From positions 682,001 to 746,000 of the forward strand of contig NZ_JAKREV010000001.1 of NCBI RefSeq assembly GCF_022664465.1: a stretch of 64,000 bases of DNA. Reading direction: 5' to 3'. The position numbers and the translations under genes are program-made. This DNA is from Sphingomonas hankookensis. GTDB taxonomy: Bacteria > Pseudomonadota > Alphaproteobacteria > Sphingomonadales > Sphingomonadaceae. This document shows, one piece after another, positions 8,638-17,061 of this stretch (the stretch's first letter is position 1; each line of letters starts with the position of its first letter). The notes below the pieces were generated by a model that made no database searches, was not told where the DNA came from, and saw nothing but the letters and a program-made list of their open reading frames with translations.

Positions 8638-9576
8638 ATGTCGACCGCTTCCCCCCGCCCCTGGACCCTGCTGGTACATGGCGGCGCCGGTATCCTCACC
8701 CGCGATACGGTAAGCGCGGAAACCGACGCCGCCGCGCGCGCCGGCCTGGATGCTGCGCTCTCCGCCGGTGGAGCGGTGCTGTCCGGCGGCGGCAGCGCAC
8801 TCGATGCGGTCGAAGCGGCGGTCCGCGTGCTGGAGGATGACCCGACCTTCAATTCGGGCCGGGGCGCGGTGCTGACCTTCGACGGCGCGATCGAACTCGA
8901 CGCGGCGATCATGGACGGGCGCGACCGCAATGCCGGCGCGGTAGCCGGCGTCACCCGCAGCCGCCATCCCGTCACCCTCGCCCGCGCGGTGATGGAACAC
9001 AGCCCGCACGTCCTGCTCGCCGGCACGGGCGCCGACACCTTTGCTACCGAACAGGGCGTCGAGCAGGTCGATCCCGACTGGTTCATGACTCCCGAGCGCC
9101 GCGCGCAACTGGACGCGATGAAGGCCGATCCCGACAACTGGTTCGACGTCGACATGAAGTACGGCACGGTCGGCGCGGTCGCGGTCGATGGCGGAGGCCA
9201 TGTCGCCGCCGCGACCTCGACCGGCGGGGTGACGGCCAAGCGCTGGGGCCGGGTCGGCGATTCGCCGCTGATCGGCGCGGGCACCTATGCCGACGACCGC
9301 GCCTGCGCGATGTCGGCGACGGGGTCGGGCGAGTTCTTCATCCGCGTCGGCGTCGGCCATGAAATCGCGGCGCGCATCCGCTTCACCGGCGAGACGCTGC
9401 AGGAAGCCGCCGACACCGTGTTGACGGAAACGAAGGCGCTGGGCGGCACCGGCGGCGTCATCGTCGTCGGCCCCCATGGCGACGCGGCGTGGAGCCTGAC
9501 CACCCCCGGTATGTATCGCGGCCGTGTGTCGCAGGACGGCGAGCGCCGCGTCGCGATTTACGGCGAAGAGGGATGA
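8638..9576 (+). CDS. Isoaspartyl peptidase / L-asparaginase (Ntn hydrolase)
   Basis: A 312-residue plant-type asparaginase. It starts with LLVHGGAGILT and carries the autocleavage and nucleophile site KYGTVGAVAVD, where the Thr becomes the new N-terminus of the beta subunit. The downstream STGGVTAKRWGRVGDSPLIG and SATGSGEFFIR segments are the substrate pocket. It hydrolyses isoaspartyl dipeptides or L-asparagine. ATG at 8638 is preferred over 8623 because AGGA lies seven bases ahead. The stop overlaps the start of the VOC gene (ATGA). Confidence 0.93.
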   Translation: MSTASPRPWTLLVHGGAGILTRDTVSAETDAAARAGLDAALSAGGAVLSGGGSALDAVEAAVRVLEDDPTFNSGRGAVLTFDGAIELDAAIMDGRDRNAGAVAGVTRSRHPVTLARAVMEHSPHVLLAGTGADTFATEQGVEQVDPDWFMTPERRAQLDAMKADPDNWFDVDMKYGTVGAVAVDGGGHVAAATSTGGVTAKRWGRVGDSPLIGAGTYADDRACAMSATGSGEFFIRVGVGHEIAARIRFTGETLQEAADTVLTETKALGGTGGVIVVGPHGDAAWSLTTPGMYRGRVSQDGERRVAIYGEEG

Positions 9577-9968
9577 GCGGCCTCACCGGTCTGCATCACG
9601 TCGCGATCATCGCCTCGGACTATGATCGGTCGAAGGCGTTCTACACCGACATCCTCGGCTTCGCGATCATCCGCGAGGTGTGGCGCGCAGAACGCCGGTC
9701 GTGGAAATGCGACCTGACCATCTCCGGCGTGCAGATCGAACTGTTCACCTTCCCAGAAGCCCCGGCCCGCCCGTCGCGTCCCGAGGCACTCGGCCTGCGC
9801 CACCTCGCCTTCACCGTCGCCGATATCGATGCGGAAGTCGCGCGCCTGACCGCGCACGGCGTCGTCTGCGAAGCGACCCGCGTCGACGAACATACCGGAC
9901 AGCGCTTCACCTTCTTCGCCGATCCCGACGGTCTGCCGCTCGAACTCTACGAAACACGCGCTGCGTAA
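9573..9968 (+). CDS. VOC family protein (glyoxalase-like)
   Basis: A 131-residue vicinal-oxygen-chelate protein with two beta-alpha-beta-beta-beta units. The first has LHHVAIIASDYDRSKAFYTDILGF (His near residue 8). The second has LRHLAFTVADIDA and ends with FFADPDGLPLELYE, giving the metal-site Glu. It resembles the YaeR/GloA2 branch, whose substrate is unknown. It is translationally coupled to the isoaspartyl peptidase gene. Confidence 0.9.
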   Translation: MSGLTGLHHVAIIASDYDRSKAFYTDILGFAIIREVWRAERRSWKCDLTISGVQIELFTFPEAPARPSRPEALGLRHLAFTVADIDAEVARLTAHGVVCEATRVDEHTGQRFTFFADPDGLPLELYETRAA

Positions 9969-10014
9969 TCCTGCCCGCTTGCAGCGCGCGGCGAAGCGCG
10001 TAAGGGCCAAATCC

Positions 10015-10857
10015 ATGATTCGCCGCCTGATCCTCGCGCTCGTCTGCGTCTTCGCGACCTCCCCCGCCTATGCCTATTGGGAATTCGGCCACGAAAGCGT
10101 CGCGACGATCGCGCGCCTGAACGTCCGCCCCGAAACGCGCGCGGCGATCGCGCGCATCCTGAAACATCAGGCGCTGCTCGAAACCCCGACCTGCCCGGCG
10201 CGCACCATCGAACAGGCAAGCGTGTGGGCCGATTGCGTCAAGCCGCTGGGCGACCGGTTCAGCTATGCGTATTCTTGGCATTATCAGAATGTCGACGTGT
10301 GCAAACCGTTCGACCTGAAATCGGCGTGCAAGGACGGCAATTGCGTGTCGGCGCAGATCGAACGCGACGTGAAGCTGCTGAAGGACCCGAAGGTCCCGAT
10401 GCGCGAAAAGGTGATGGCGCTGGCCTTCCTCGTCCATTTCGTCGGCGACCTGCACATGCCGCTGCACGCCGGCGACCGTGGCGATCTGGGCGGCAACCGG
10501 GTGAAGGCGGATTACGGCGCGTACGGCCCCGAACGCTTCAACCTCCATTCGATCTGGGACGGGCCGCTCGCCGAACGCGCGATCAGTACGCCGCCGTCGA
10601 TCCTGCGCGCCTATACCGTCGCCGAACGGGCACCGATCCAGGCCGGCAGCGTCGAGGACTGGAGCCGCGACAGCTGGACCGTCAGCCGCGACTATGCCTA
10701 CGCCCCGGCCTATGGCGGCGACGCCTGCGCGCCCAAGAACGACCAGCGGGTGAAGCTGGACGATGCGACCATCGCCCGGCTGGTGCCGATCGCGCAGGAT
10801 CAGGTGAAGAAGGGCGGCCTGCGCCTCGCCCGCCTGCTCGACGAGGCCCTGGGCTGA
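10015..10857 (+). CDS. S1/P1 nuclease family protein, secreted
   Basis: A 280-residue secreted zinc nuclease. The signal peptide ends near SPAYAYW, so Trp22 would be at or next to the mature N-terminus, where the family uses the N-terminal Trp as a zinc ligand. Zinc-binding motifs follow: GHE at 25-27, then LVHFVGDLHMPLHAG, GDLGGNRV and NLHSIWDG. The family cleaves single-stranded RNA and DNA and often serves phosphate scavenging. A TAAGGG ribosome binding site precedes the ATG. Confidence 0.93.
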   Translation: MIRRLILALVCVFATSPAYAYWEFGHESVATIARLNVRPETRAAIARILKHQALLETPTCPARTIEQASVWADCVKPLGDRFSYAYSWHYQNVDVCKPFDLKSACKDGNCVSAQIERDVKLLKDPKVPMREKVMALAFLVHFVGDLHMPLHAGDRGDLGGNRVKADYGAYGPERFNLHSIWDGPLAERAISTPPSILRAYTVAERAPIQAGSVEDWSRDSWTVSRDYAYAPAYGGDACAPKNDQRVKLDDATIARLVPIAQDQVKKGGLRLARLLDEALG

Positions 10858-10959
10858 ACAAGCATCGGCTGACGCTCAGCCATTGCGCCGCGCGTTCGCC
10901 CGTGTCAGCTTGCGCCCCAGGACCGACCGCGACCACGCGGCGAGCGACATGGGGGTAGG

Positions 10960-11256
10960 ATGCGATTTTACGCGACGATCGCGGCGGCGGTGCTGCTGGC
11001 GGGCTGCGGCCTCGGCCCGGCGACGGGCGGACCCGAACTGACGGTGACCGGCCCGAGCGAGGCGGTGGCGGCCTTCGTCCGGAAGCAGGGGGCACAGCAT
11101 CCCAGCCGTGCGACGACCTTTCCCGAAACGGTCGGCAATGGCCGCTCCAGCGCGCGGGTGATGCTGCCGGTCGGTACCGCCACACCGACGGTACAGGCGC
11201 TTATGCAACAGGCGGCGGTGGCCGGACTGACCATCGTGGTCGTGCAAAAGCAATGA
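10960..11256 (+). CDS. Small lipoprotein of unknown function
   Basis: A 98-residue protein with a lipoprotein signal peptide, LLAGC (lipid-bearing Cys near residue 17). The mature part is short and rich in Ala/Thr/Val with no domain I recognise. It ends in a hydrophobic VAGLTIVVVQKQ strand, which looks like a single compact alpha/beta unit. It sits between the S1/P1 nuclease and the diguanylate cyclase, same direction, with about 75 bp to the latter. Confidence 0.72.
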   Translation: MRFYATIAAAVLLAGCGLGPATGGPELTVTGPSEAVAAFVRKQGAQHPSRATTFPETVGNGRSSARVMLPVGTATPTVQALMQQAAVAGLTIVVVQKQ

Positions 11257-11332
11257 CATGGCCGGCGTGTGCGACCCGCCGGGCGCAACGCCGTTAACTA
11301 AATATTGGCGGCTGGAATGCGAAGCAGGCCGC

Positions 11333-13018
11333 ATGATGTGGTCCTGTAGGACAGTGTTGTTTGCGCTGTTGCTGGCGATCGGCGTGTTCGGCGCCGCGTC
11401 GGCGCGCGCGCAGGCCGGCGTCGTCGGCGCGACCCTGTCCACCTGTGTCGCGCGCATCGCCCCGGGCGACAGCCCGCGAACGATGTTCGCCCGTCCCGAC
11501 CGGTTCGACTGCACCACGCCGCAGACCGCCTATGCCCGCGGCGATTACTGGGTCCTGTCCGGCCCGCTGCCCGCCGCCACCGACGGATCGCGCCCGATCC
11601 GCGTACGCCAGGCCAGCGTGTGGCAGGATCGCCTCGCCGTCTACGCCCTCGCCGCCGATGGTCGCATCACCGGCGTCGCCAACGACCAGGTCGGCATCTC
11701 GCGCCACGTGCGGCTGGGTGCCGTGGTCGAGCATCGCTTCGCACCGAGCACCGCGCCGATCGTCCGGCTGCTCTGGCGGATCGATGGCGCCAGCAACCTG
11801 CGCGGGATCGTGGTCGGTCCGCGCATCGCCAGCGACGTCGACAGCATCCGGTCCGACCTGCTGTTCGCCGCCTTCTATGCGGCATTTATCGGGTTGGTTG
11901 GGGGATTGTTGATATACAACCTCGCGCTGTGGAACGTGCTGCGCCACGATTTCCAGCTGGCCTATTGCGGGGTGCTCGGTTGCCTGCTGTTCTATGCGCT
12001 GTCGTCGTCGGGCGCGCTGGCGTGGATGCTGCCCAGCGTCGAGAACAACCGCCGCATCCTGCTCAACTATGTCGTGCTGTGCTGGGGCATGTCGGCCGCG
12101 CTGACCTTCTGCGCGCATTTCTTCGAAACGCGCATCCTCGAAGGGTGGCCGCAGCGGTTGATCGCGGTCACCAGCTGGACCTTCGGCGTGCTGGGCGTGC
12201 TGTTCATGGCGGTCGGCGCCTTCGCCATAACGCCGCTCGACCGCCTCTATTCGCTGGTCATGTTCGCATCGCCCGCCATCGTGCTGGCCGTGTTGTGGCG
12301 CGCGTGGCAGCGGCAGAGCCGGTTCCTGTGGCTGTTCCTGATCAGCTGGATCTCACCCTTCGCCATGCTCGCGGTCCGTTCCTCCTATAATCTCGGGCTG
12401 GTGCCGTGGAGTTTCTGGATCGACAATTCGACGCTGGTGGCGATGGCGATCGAGACGCTGGTGGCCAGCATGGCGATCGCGCACCGCATCCTGATGCTCA
12501 GCCGAGAACGCGACGAAGCGGTGCGGCAGGAAGCGATCAGCCGCGAACTGGCCGATACCGATCCGCTGACCGGGCTGCTCAACCGCCGCGCCTTCCTCGC
12601 CCGCGCGATTCCCGCCGATGGTCCGCGCACGCTGATGCTGTTCGACATCGACCATTTCAAACAGGTCAACGACACGATCGGCCATGACGGCGGCGACGAG
12701 GTGCTGCGCCTGTTCGCCCGCACGCTGCGCTACTACGCGCTGCCCGGCGTCCTCGTCGCGCGGATGGGGGGCGAGGAGTTCGCCCTGCTGGGCGAGGAAG
12801 GCGCGATGCCCGATCCCGAACTGATGCTGGCGAGCGTCCGTGCCGAGCGCCTGCCCTTCGACCTGCGCATCACCAGCAGCATCGGCATCTGCCACGGGCC
12901 GCTCGCCGACGAGAATGACTGGAAACGGCTCTACCGCCTTGCCGACCAGGCGCTGTTCCAGGCCAAGACCGCCGGGCGCGACCGCGCCGGCCGCGCGCCG
13001 TCGGCGATAGCCGCCTGA
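11333..13018 (+). CDS. Diguanylate cyclase with 7TMR-DISM sensor region
   Basis: A 561-residue membrane signalling protein. A signal peptide is followed by a periplasmic beta-rich region (about 30-165) like 7TMR-DISM extracellular domain 2. Then come seven hydrophobic helices (about 180-395) and a short coiled linker with LADTDPLTGLLNRRAF. The C-terminal GGDEF domain has GGEEF at 479-483, a functional variant that makes cyclic-di-GMP. No RxxD autoinhibitory site is visible five residues ahead of GGEEF, so product inhibition may be absent. The double ATG at 11333/11336 makes the exact start uncertain by one residue. The ligand is likely periplasmic but unknown. Confidence 0.9.
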   Translation: MMWSCRTVLFALLLAIGVFGAASARAQAGVVGATLSTCVARIAPGDSPRTMFARPDRFDCTTPQTAYARGDYWVLSGPLPAATDGSRPIRVRQASVWQDRLAVYALAADGRITGVANDQVGISRHVRLGAVVEHRFAPSTAPIVRLLWRIDGASNLRGIVVGPRIASDVDSIRSDLLFAAFYAAFIGLVGGLLIYNLALWNVLRHDFQLAYCGVLGCLLFYALSSSGALAWMLPSVENNRRILLNYVVLCWGMSAALTFCAHFFETRILEGWPQRLIAVTSWTFGVLGVLFMAVGAFAITPLDRLYSLVMFASPAIVLAVLWRAWQRQSRFLWLFLISWISPFAMLAVRSSYNLGLVPWSFWIDNSTLVAMAIETLVASMAIAHRILMLSRERDEAVRQEAISRELADTDPLTGLLNRRAFLARAIPADGPRTLMLFDIDHFKQVNDTIGHDGGDEVLRLFARTLRYYALPGVLVARMGGEEFALLGEEGAMPDPELMLASVRAERLPFDLRITSSIGICHGPLADENDWKRLYRLADQALFQAKTAGRDRAGRAPSAIAA

Positions 13019-13024
13019 CGCTTT

Positions 13025-13064
13025 CGCATACGATCGCATACGATCGGTGCAACCCGGCTTGCAC
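13025..13064 (+). promoter_or_regulatory. Tandem repeat and palindrome upstream of the acyl-CoA ligase gene
   Basis: A 10-base unit CGCATACGAT is repeated twice head to tail (13025-13044). It is followed by the inverted repeat GTGCAA-6-TTGCAC (13047-13064), ending 30 bases before the ATG. The position suits a repressor operator for the ligase gene. No known binding consensus is matched by eye. Confidence 0.4.
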
Positions 13065-13094
13065 GATCCGCAACCGTTGCTTACACCCATGTAA

Positions 13095-14786
13095 ATGAGC
13101 AGCAGCGCCCCCGTTCTCGACCGCTACGCCCACCCCGTATCGTGGGAGACGCCGCTGCCGCCGCTGTCCATGGTGACGCTGTTCGAGGAATCGGCCGCCA
13201 AGCGGGGCCAAGCGCCGCTGATTGACTTTCTCGGGCGGCATTACAGCTATGCCGAGACGAAGAACGGCGCCGACCGGGTCGCGTGCGGCCTCGCCGCGAT
13301 GGGCTATGGGCCGGGCGACCGCATCGGCCTGTTCCTGCCCAACGTGCCGCATTACGTCGCGGCCTATTACGGCATCCTGAAACTCGGCGCGACGGTGGTG
13401 AACTTCTCGCCGCTCTATACGCCCCAAGAACTGGCGGCGCAGGTCGAGGATTCGGGGACGAAGCTGCTCTTCAGCCTGTCGGCCTCCGCCTTGCTGCCGA
13501 CCGCGCTGAAGGTGCTGGAAGCCAGCTCGCTCGAACGGCTGATCGTCGGGTCGGTCGCGGGCGCGCTGCCGCCGGCCAAGTCGCTCTTCTACCGCTGGTT
13601 CCGGTCGCAGGAGGTGACGCCCCGCCCCGACGACGCCCGCGTCACCGCCTTCTCCGCGCTCATCGCCAATGACGGCGGCTGCGGCACGCCGGTGATCGAT
13701 CCCGAACACGACCTCGCCCTGATCCAGTATACTGGCGGCACCACCGGCAGTCCCAAGGGCGCGATGCTGACCCATGCCAATCTGTCGGCCAATGCGCGGC
13801 AGGTCGCATGGCTCGACCCCGATGGCCCGACGCCCGGCGAACGCATCCTCGGCGCGCTGCCGATGTTCCACGTCTTCGCCAATACCTGCGTCCTCAACCG
13901 CACCGTCGTGACCGGCGGCGAGATCGTGATGCTGCCGCGCTTCGACGCCGGACAGGTGCTGGCCGCGATCACCCGTACCCGCGCCACCGCCATGCCCGGC
14001 GTGCCGACGATGTACCGCGCGCTGCTCGACCATCCGCGCTTGCCGCAGACCGACTTTTCCTCGCTGAAATTCTGCATTTCGGGCGGTGCGCCGATGCCGC
14101 CCGAACTCAAGGAACGGTTCGAAGCCGCGACCGGTGCGACGCTGGTCGAGGGCTATGGCCTGTCGGAAAGCTCGGGCGTCGTCTCGTGCAACCCCTATGC
14201 CGGCGCGCAAAAGGCCGGCAGCATCGGCCAGCCGATCGCCCAGACCCGGGTGCGGCTGGTCGACAAGGAAGACGCCAGCCGTGCGGCGCCGGAAGGTGAA
14301 CCCGGCGAGATCGTGGTCGCCGGGCCGCAGATCATGGGTGGCTACTGGCACCGCCCCGACACCGACGACACGACCTTCTGCGTCGATGCCGAGGGCACGA
14401 AGTGGCTGCGCACCGGCGATGTCGGCACGATCGACGCGGACGGCTTCATCCGCATCGTCGACCGGTTGAAGGACATGATCGCGGTCGGCGGGTTCAAGGT
14501 GTTCCCGAGCGAGATCGAACGCGTCCTCTACCACCACCCCGCGATCCGCGAGGCATTGGTGATCGGCCTGCCCAACGACTATCGCGGCGAAAGCCCGCAC
14601 GCCTATGTGACGCTGGCCGAGGATGCGGAAGTCGACGGCGCGGCGCTGAAGGCATGGCTAAACCCGCAACTGGGCAAGCACGAACGGGTCGACGAAGTGG
14701 TCGTCCGCCTGACCCTGCCGAAGACGATGATCGGCAAGCTGAGCCGCAAGGACCTGATCGCCGAAGTCATGGCGGCGCGCGGATAG
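13095..14786 (+). CDS. fadD: Long-chain-fatty-acid--CoA ligase (AMP-forming)
   Basis: A 563-residue ANL-superfamily enzyme that activates a carboxylic acid with ATP and CoA. The P-loop TGGTTGSPKG lies near residues 212-222. The acyl-adenylate motif VEGYGLSESSG is near 350, the hinge Asp/Arg pair is in WLRTGDVGTIDADGFIRIVDRLKD, and the C-terminal lysine lies in KTMIGKLSRKDL. The overall match is to medium/long-chain acyl-CoA synthetases (FadD type), so beta-oxidation entry is the likely role. The exact chain length is inferred. It is monocistronic. Confidence 0.85.
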   Translation: MSSSAPVLDRYAHPVSWETPLPPLSMVTLFEESAAKRGQAPLIDFLGRHYSYAETKNGADRVACGLAAMGYGPGDRIGLFLPNVPHYVAAYYGILKLGATVVNFSPLYTPQELAAQVEDSGTKLLFSLSASALLPTALKVLEASSLERLIVGSVAGALPPAKSLFYRWFRSQEVTPRPDDARVTAFSALIANDGGCGTPVIDPEHDLALIQYTGGTTGSPKGAMLTHANLSANARQVAWLDPDGPTPGERILGALPMFHVFANTCVLNRTVVTGGEIVMLPRFDAGQVLAAITRTRATAMPGVPTMYRALLDHPRLPQTDFSSLKFCISGGAPMPPELKERFEAATGATLVEGYGLSESSGVVSCNPYAGAQKAGSIGQPIAQTRVRLVDKEDASRAAPEGEPGEIVVAGPQIMGGYWHRPDTDDTTFCVDAEGTKWLRTGDVGTIDADGFIRIVDRLKDMIAVGGFKVFPSEIERVLYHHPAIREALVIGLPNDYRGESPHAYVTLAEDAEVDGAALKAWLNPQLGKHERVDEVVVRLTLPKTMIGKLSRKDLIAEVMAARG

Positions 14787-14803
14787 CTCCCCGCCGTCAC
14801 TCC

Positions 14804-15050
14804 GGACTTGATCCGGCGTCCCGCTTCTTCTCGGTTTTGCACGCGAAGGCGCGAAGGCACGAAGAAGAAATTGGTTCGCGCGGAGACGCGGAGGGGTTGC
14901 GGAGCAGGCGATTGCAGCCTGCCAGGCGAAGCCTCTTCCCTGCTGCACGAGAGATAGAGAGCCGCTGTCGCGGCGAGTGCAACCCCTCCGCGTCTCCGCG
15001 TCTCTGCGCGAAACCTAATCCCTCTTCTCTCCGCGCCTCCGCGTGAACCC
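14804..15050. repeat. Intergenic inverted repeat, 'GGAGACGCGGAGG' type (family C)
   Basis: This stretch fills the gap between fadD and miaB and holds no gene. A family A half-arm (GTCACTCCGGACTTGATCC) opens it. Then 14873-14900 (GGTTCGCG...GGGGTTGC) pairs with 14979-15015 (GCAACCCCTCC...CGAAACC). The arms match apart from an 8-9-base insertion in the right arm. Partial copies of the same CGCGGAG/CTCCGCG theme flank both sides. Confidence 0.8.
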
Positions 15051-15092
15051 GAATCCTTTCTACCACGGCCGAAATCCGGTACAGGCCCGCCG

Positions 15093-16400
15093 ATGACCAC
15101 CCCGAAAACCTTCCACGTCAAATCGTTCGGCTGCCAGATGAACGTCTATGACGGCGAGCGCATGGCCGAGTTGATGGCGGCGCAGGGCATGACCGCGACC
15201 GACGACGCGAACGCTGCCGATCTGGTCGTATTGAACACCTGCCACATCCGTGAAAAGGCGACCGAAAAGGTCTATTCGGATATCGGCCGCCTGCGCAAAC
15301 ATGGGTCGGACCCGATGATCGCCATCGCCGGCTGCGTCGCGCAGGCCGAGGGCGAGGAGATCGTCCGCCGCGCCAAGGTCGACGTGGTGGTGGGACCGCA
15401 GGCCTATCACAACCTGCCCAGGCTGGTCGCCGAGGCCGCGGCGGGCAAGCCCGCGCTCGACACCGACATGCCGCCCGAATCCAAGTTCGGCCACCTCCCC
15501 GCCCGCCGCCGCAGCGGGCCGTCGGCGTTCCTGACCGTGCAGGAGGGGTGCGACAAATTCTGCACCTATTGCGTGGTGCCCTATACCCGCGGCGCGGAGA
15601 TCAGCCGCCCCTTCGCCCGCATCGTCGACGAGGCGAAGACGCTGGTCGATGGCGGCGCGCGCGAGATCACGCTGCTCGGGCAGAACGTCAATGCGTGGAC
15701 CGATGCCGACGGCCGCGGGCTCGACGCGCTGATCCGCGAACTCGATCGCATCCCGGCATTGCAGCGCATCCGCTACACCACCAGCCATCCGAACGACATG
15801 ACGCAAGGGCTGATCGACGCGCACGGCGACGTGGAAAAGCTGATGCCGTTCCTGCATCTGCCGGTACAGGCGGGCAGCGACCGCGTGCTGAAGGCCATGA
15901 ACCGCAGCCACACCGCGGACAGCTATCTGCGCCTGCTCGACCGCGTGCGCGCCGTCCGGCCCGATATCGCGCTGTCGGGCGACTTCATCGTCGGTTTCCC
16001 CGGCGAAACCGAGGACGAGTTTCAGGAGACGCTGCGGCTGGTCGACGCGGTCGGCTATGCGCAGGCGTACAGCTTCAAATACTCGCCCCGCCCCGGCACC
16101 CCCGCCGCCGACATGGCCGGCGAAGTACCGATGGCGGTGATGGACGACCGGTTGCAACGGCTGCAGGCGTCGCTGTTGCGCGACCAGAAGGCGTTCAACG
16201 ACGCCGCGATCGGCCGCATTTGCCACGTCCTCGTCGAACGGCAGGGGCGCCATGCCGGACAGATGCTCGGCAAGTCGCCGTGGCTGCAATCGGTGCATTT
16301 CGCCACCGACGCGGCCATCGGCGACATGGTCGAGGTGGAGATCGTCGCCGCCGGCCCGGTATCGCTGTCGGCCGTCGAGCGGATTCGGGTGGCGGCGTGA
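15093..16400 (+). CDS. miaB: tRNA-2-methylthio-N6-dimethylallyladenosine synthase
   Basis: A radical-SAM methylthiotransferase that adds the 2-methylthio group to i6A37 of tRNAs reading UNN codons. The N-terminal MTTase domain has the auxiliary cluster ligands Cys14, Cys50 and Cys81. The radical-SAM motif CDKFCTYC gives Cys153, Cys157 and Cys160. A C-terminal TRAM-like part ends at residue 435. It is the first gene of the miaB-phoH-ybeY-corC-lnt block of many alphaproteobacteria. Its stop overlaps the GTG of the hemerythrin gene. Confidence 0.97.
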   Translation: MTTPKTFHVKSFGCQMNVYDGERMAELMAAQGMTATDDANAADLVVLNTCHIREKATEKVYSDIGRLRKHGSDPMIAIAGCVAQAEGEEIVRRAKVDVVVGPQAYHNLPRLVAEAAAGKPALDTDMPPESKFGHLPARRRSGPSAFLTVQEGCDKFCTYCVVPYTRGAEISRPFARIVDEAKTLVDGGAREITLLGQNVNAWTDADGRGLDALIRELDRIPALQRIRYTTSHPNDMTQGLIDAHGDVEKLMPFLHLPVQAGSDRVLKAMNRSHTADSYLRLLDRVRAVRPDIALSGDFIVGFPGETEDEFQETLRLVDAVGYAQAYSFKYSPRPGTPAADMAGEVPMAVMDDRLQRLQASLLRDQKAFNDAAIGRICHVLVERQGRHAGQMLGKSPWLQSVHFATDAAIGDMVEVEIVAAGPVSLSAVERIRVAA

Positions 16401-16957
16401 GCGAGGCGTTCGCGCTCGGCACGCGCGACGGCATTCCCGACGACATCGCCTATCTGCGCGCCCGCTACCCGCAGGGCGACTGGGCAGCGCATGTCAATTT
16501 CGGGCAGCTCTGCGACTTCTGGCTGCATGTCCACCGCTCGCTGCGCAGCGAAGGGGCGGCGGTGGAAGCGATCATCGCCGACTTTCGCGAAGGCCGCCTC
16601 GACGCGCGCGCCTTTCCGCAGCGTTTCGTGCCCGCGCTCAACCAGTTCCTCGGCCATCTCGACGGGCATCACCGGATCGAGGACGCGGTCTATTTCCCGA
16701 AGTTCCGCGCGCTCGACCCGCGCATGGCGCGGGGCTTCGACCTGCTGGAGGCCGATCACCACGCGATCCATGATGCGCTGGAGACGACCGTCGCCAGCGC
16801 GCGTGGCCTGCTCGCCAGCCTGACCGACCCCCGCGCCGCCGACACCCATGCCGCTGCCGCTACGACGCTAACCCGCCTGCTGCTGCGGCATCTGGGGGAC
16901 GAGGAGGAGCTGGTGATCCCGGCGATGCTCGAACATGGCGAACGTCGCGTCGGCTGA
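16397..16957 (+). CDS. Hemerythrin HHE domain protein
   Basis: A 186-residue all-helical protein with hemerythrin-type metal ligands in order: HVHRSLR, then [25 protein letters not shown] and [14 protein letters not shown]. These give the His/Glu/Asp set for a di-iron site that binds O2 or NO. The GTG start overlaps the miaB stop (GTGA), so it is coupled to miaB. That could place the iron or oxygen sensor with an oxygen-sensitive Fe-S enzyme, which is inference. An alternative role is damage repair of Fe-S proteins, as in YtfE-like proteins. Confidence 0.85.
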   Translation: MSEAFALGTRDGIPDDIAYLRARYPQGDWAAHVNFGQLCDFWLHVHRSLRSEGAAVEAIIADFREGRLDARAFPQRFVPALNQFLGHLDGHHRIEDAVYFPKFRALDPRMARGFDLLEADHHAIHDALETTVASARGLLASLTDPRAADTHAAAATTLTRLLLRHLGDEEELVIPAMLEHGERRVG

Positions 16958-16983
16958 ACCGATCGCCGGATAATTCAAAAATT

Positions 16984-16996
16984 TGATATATTGTAT
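16984..16996 (+). promoter_or_regulatory. AT-rich palindrome ahead of the alcohol dehydrogenase gene
   Basis: GATA-5-TATC forms an imperfect dyad within the only strongly AT-rich stretch between the hemerythrin and dehydrogenase genes, about 65 bases before the dehydrogenase start. It could be an operator or a promoter -10 region; no factor can be named. Confidence 0.3.
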
Positions 16997-17061
16997 CAGC
17001 AACTAAACCGGCGGCATCGCATTGCAGCGCCCGTGATCCCTCCATCATGGACCTTTGCACT

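Noticed and set aside
12870..14600. Long minus-strand frame opposite fadD
   Set aside because: Low-complexity Arg/His/Gly-rich translation; the plus strand carries all AMP-ligase motifs.
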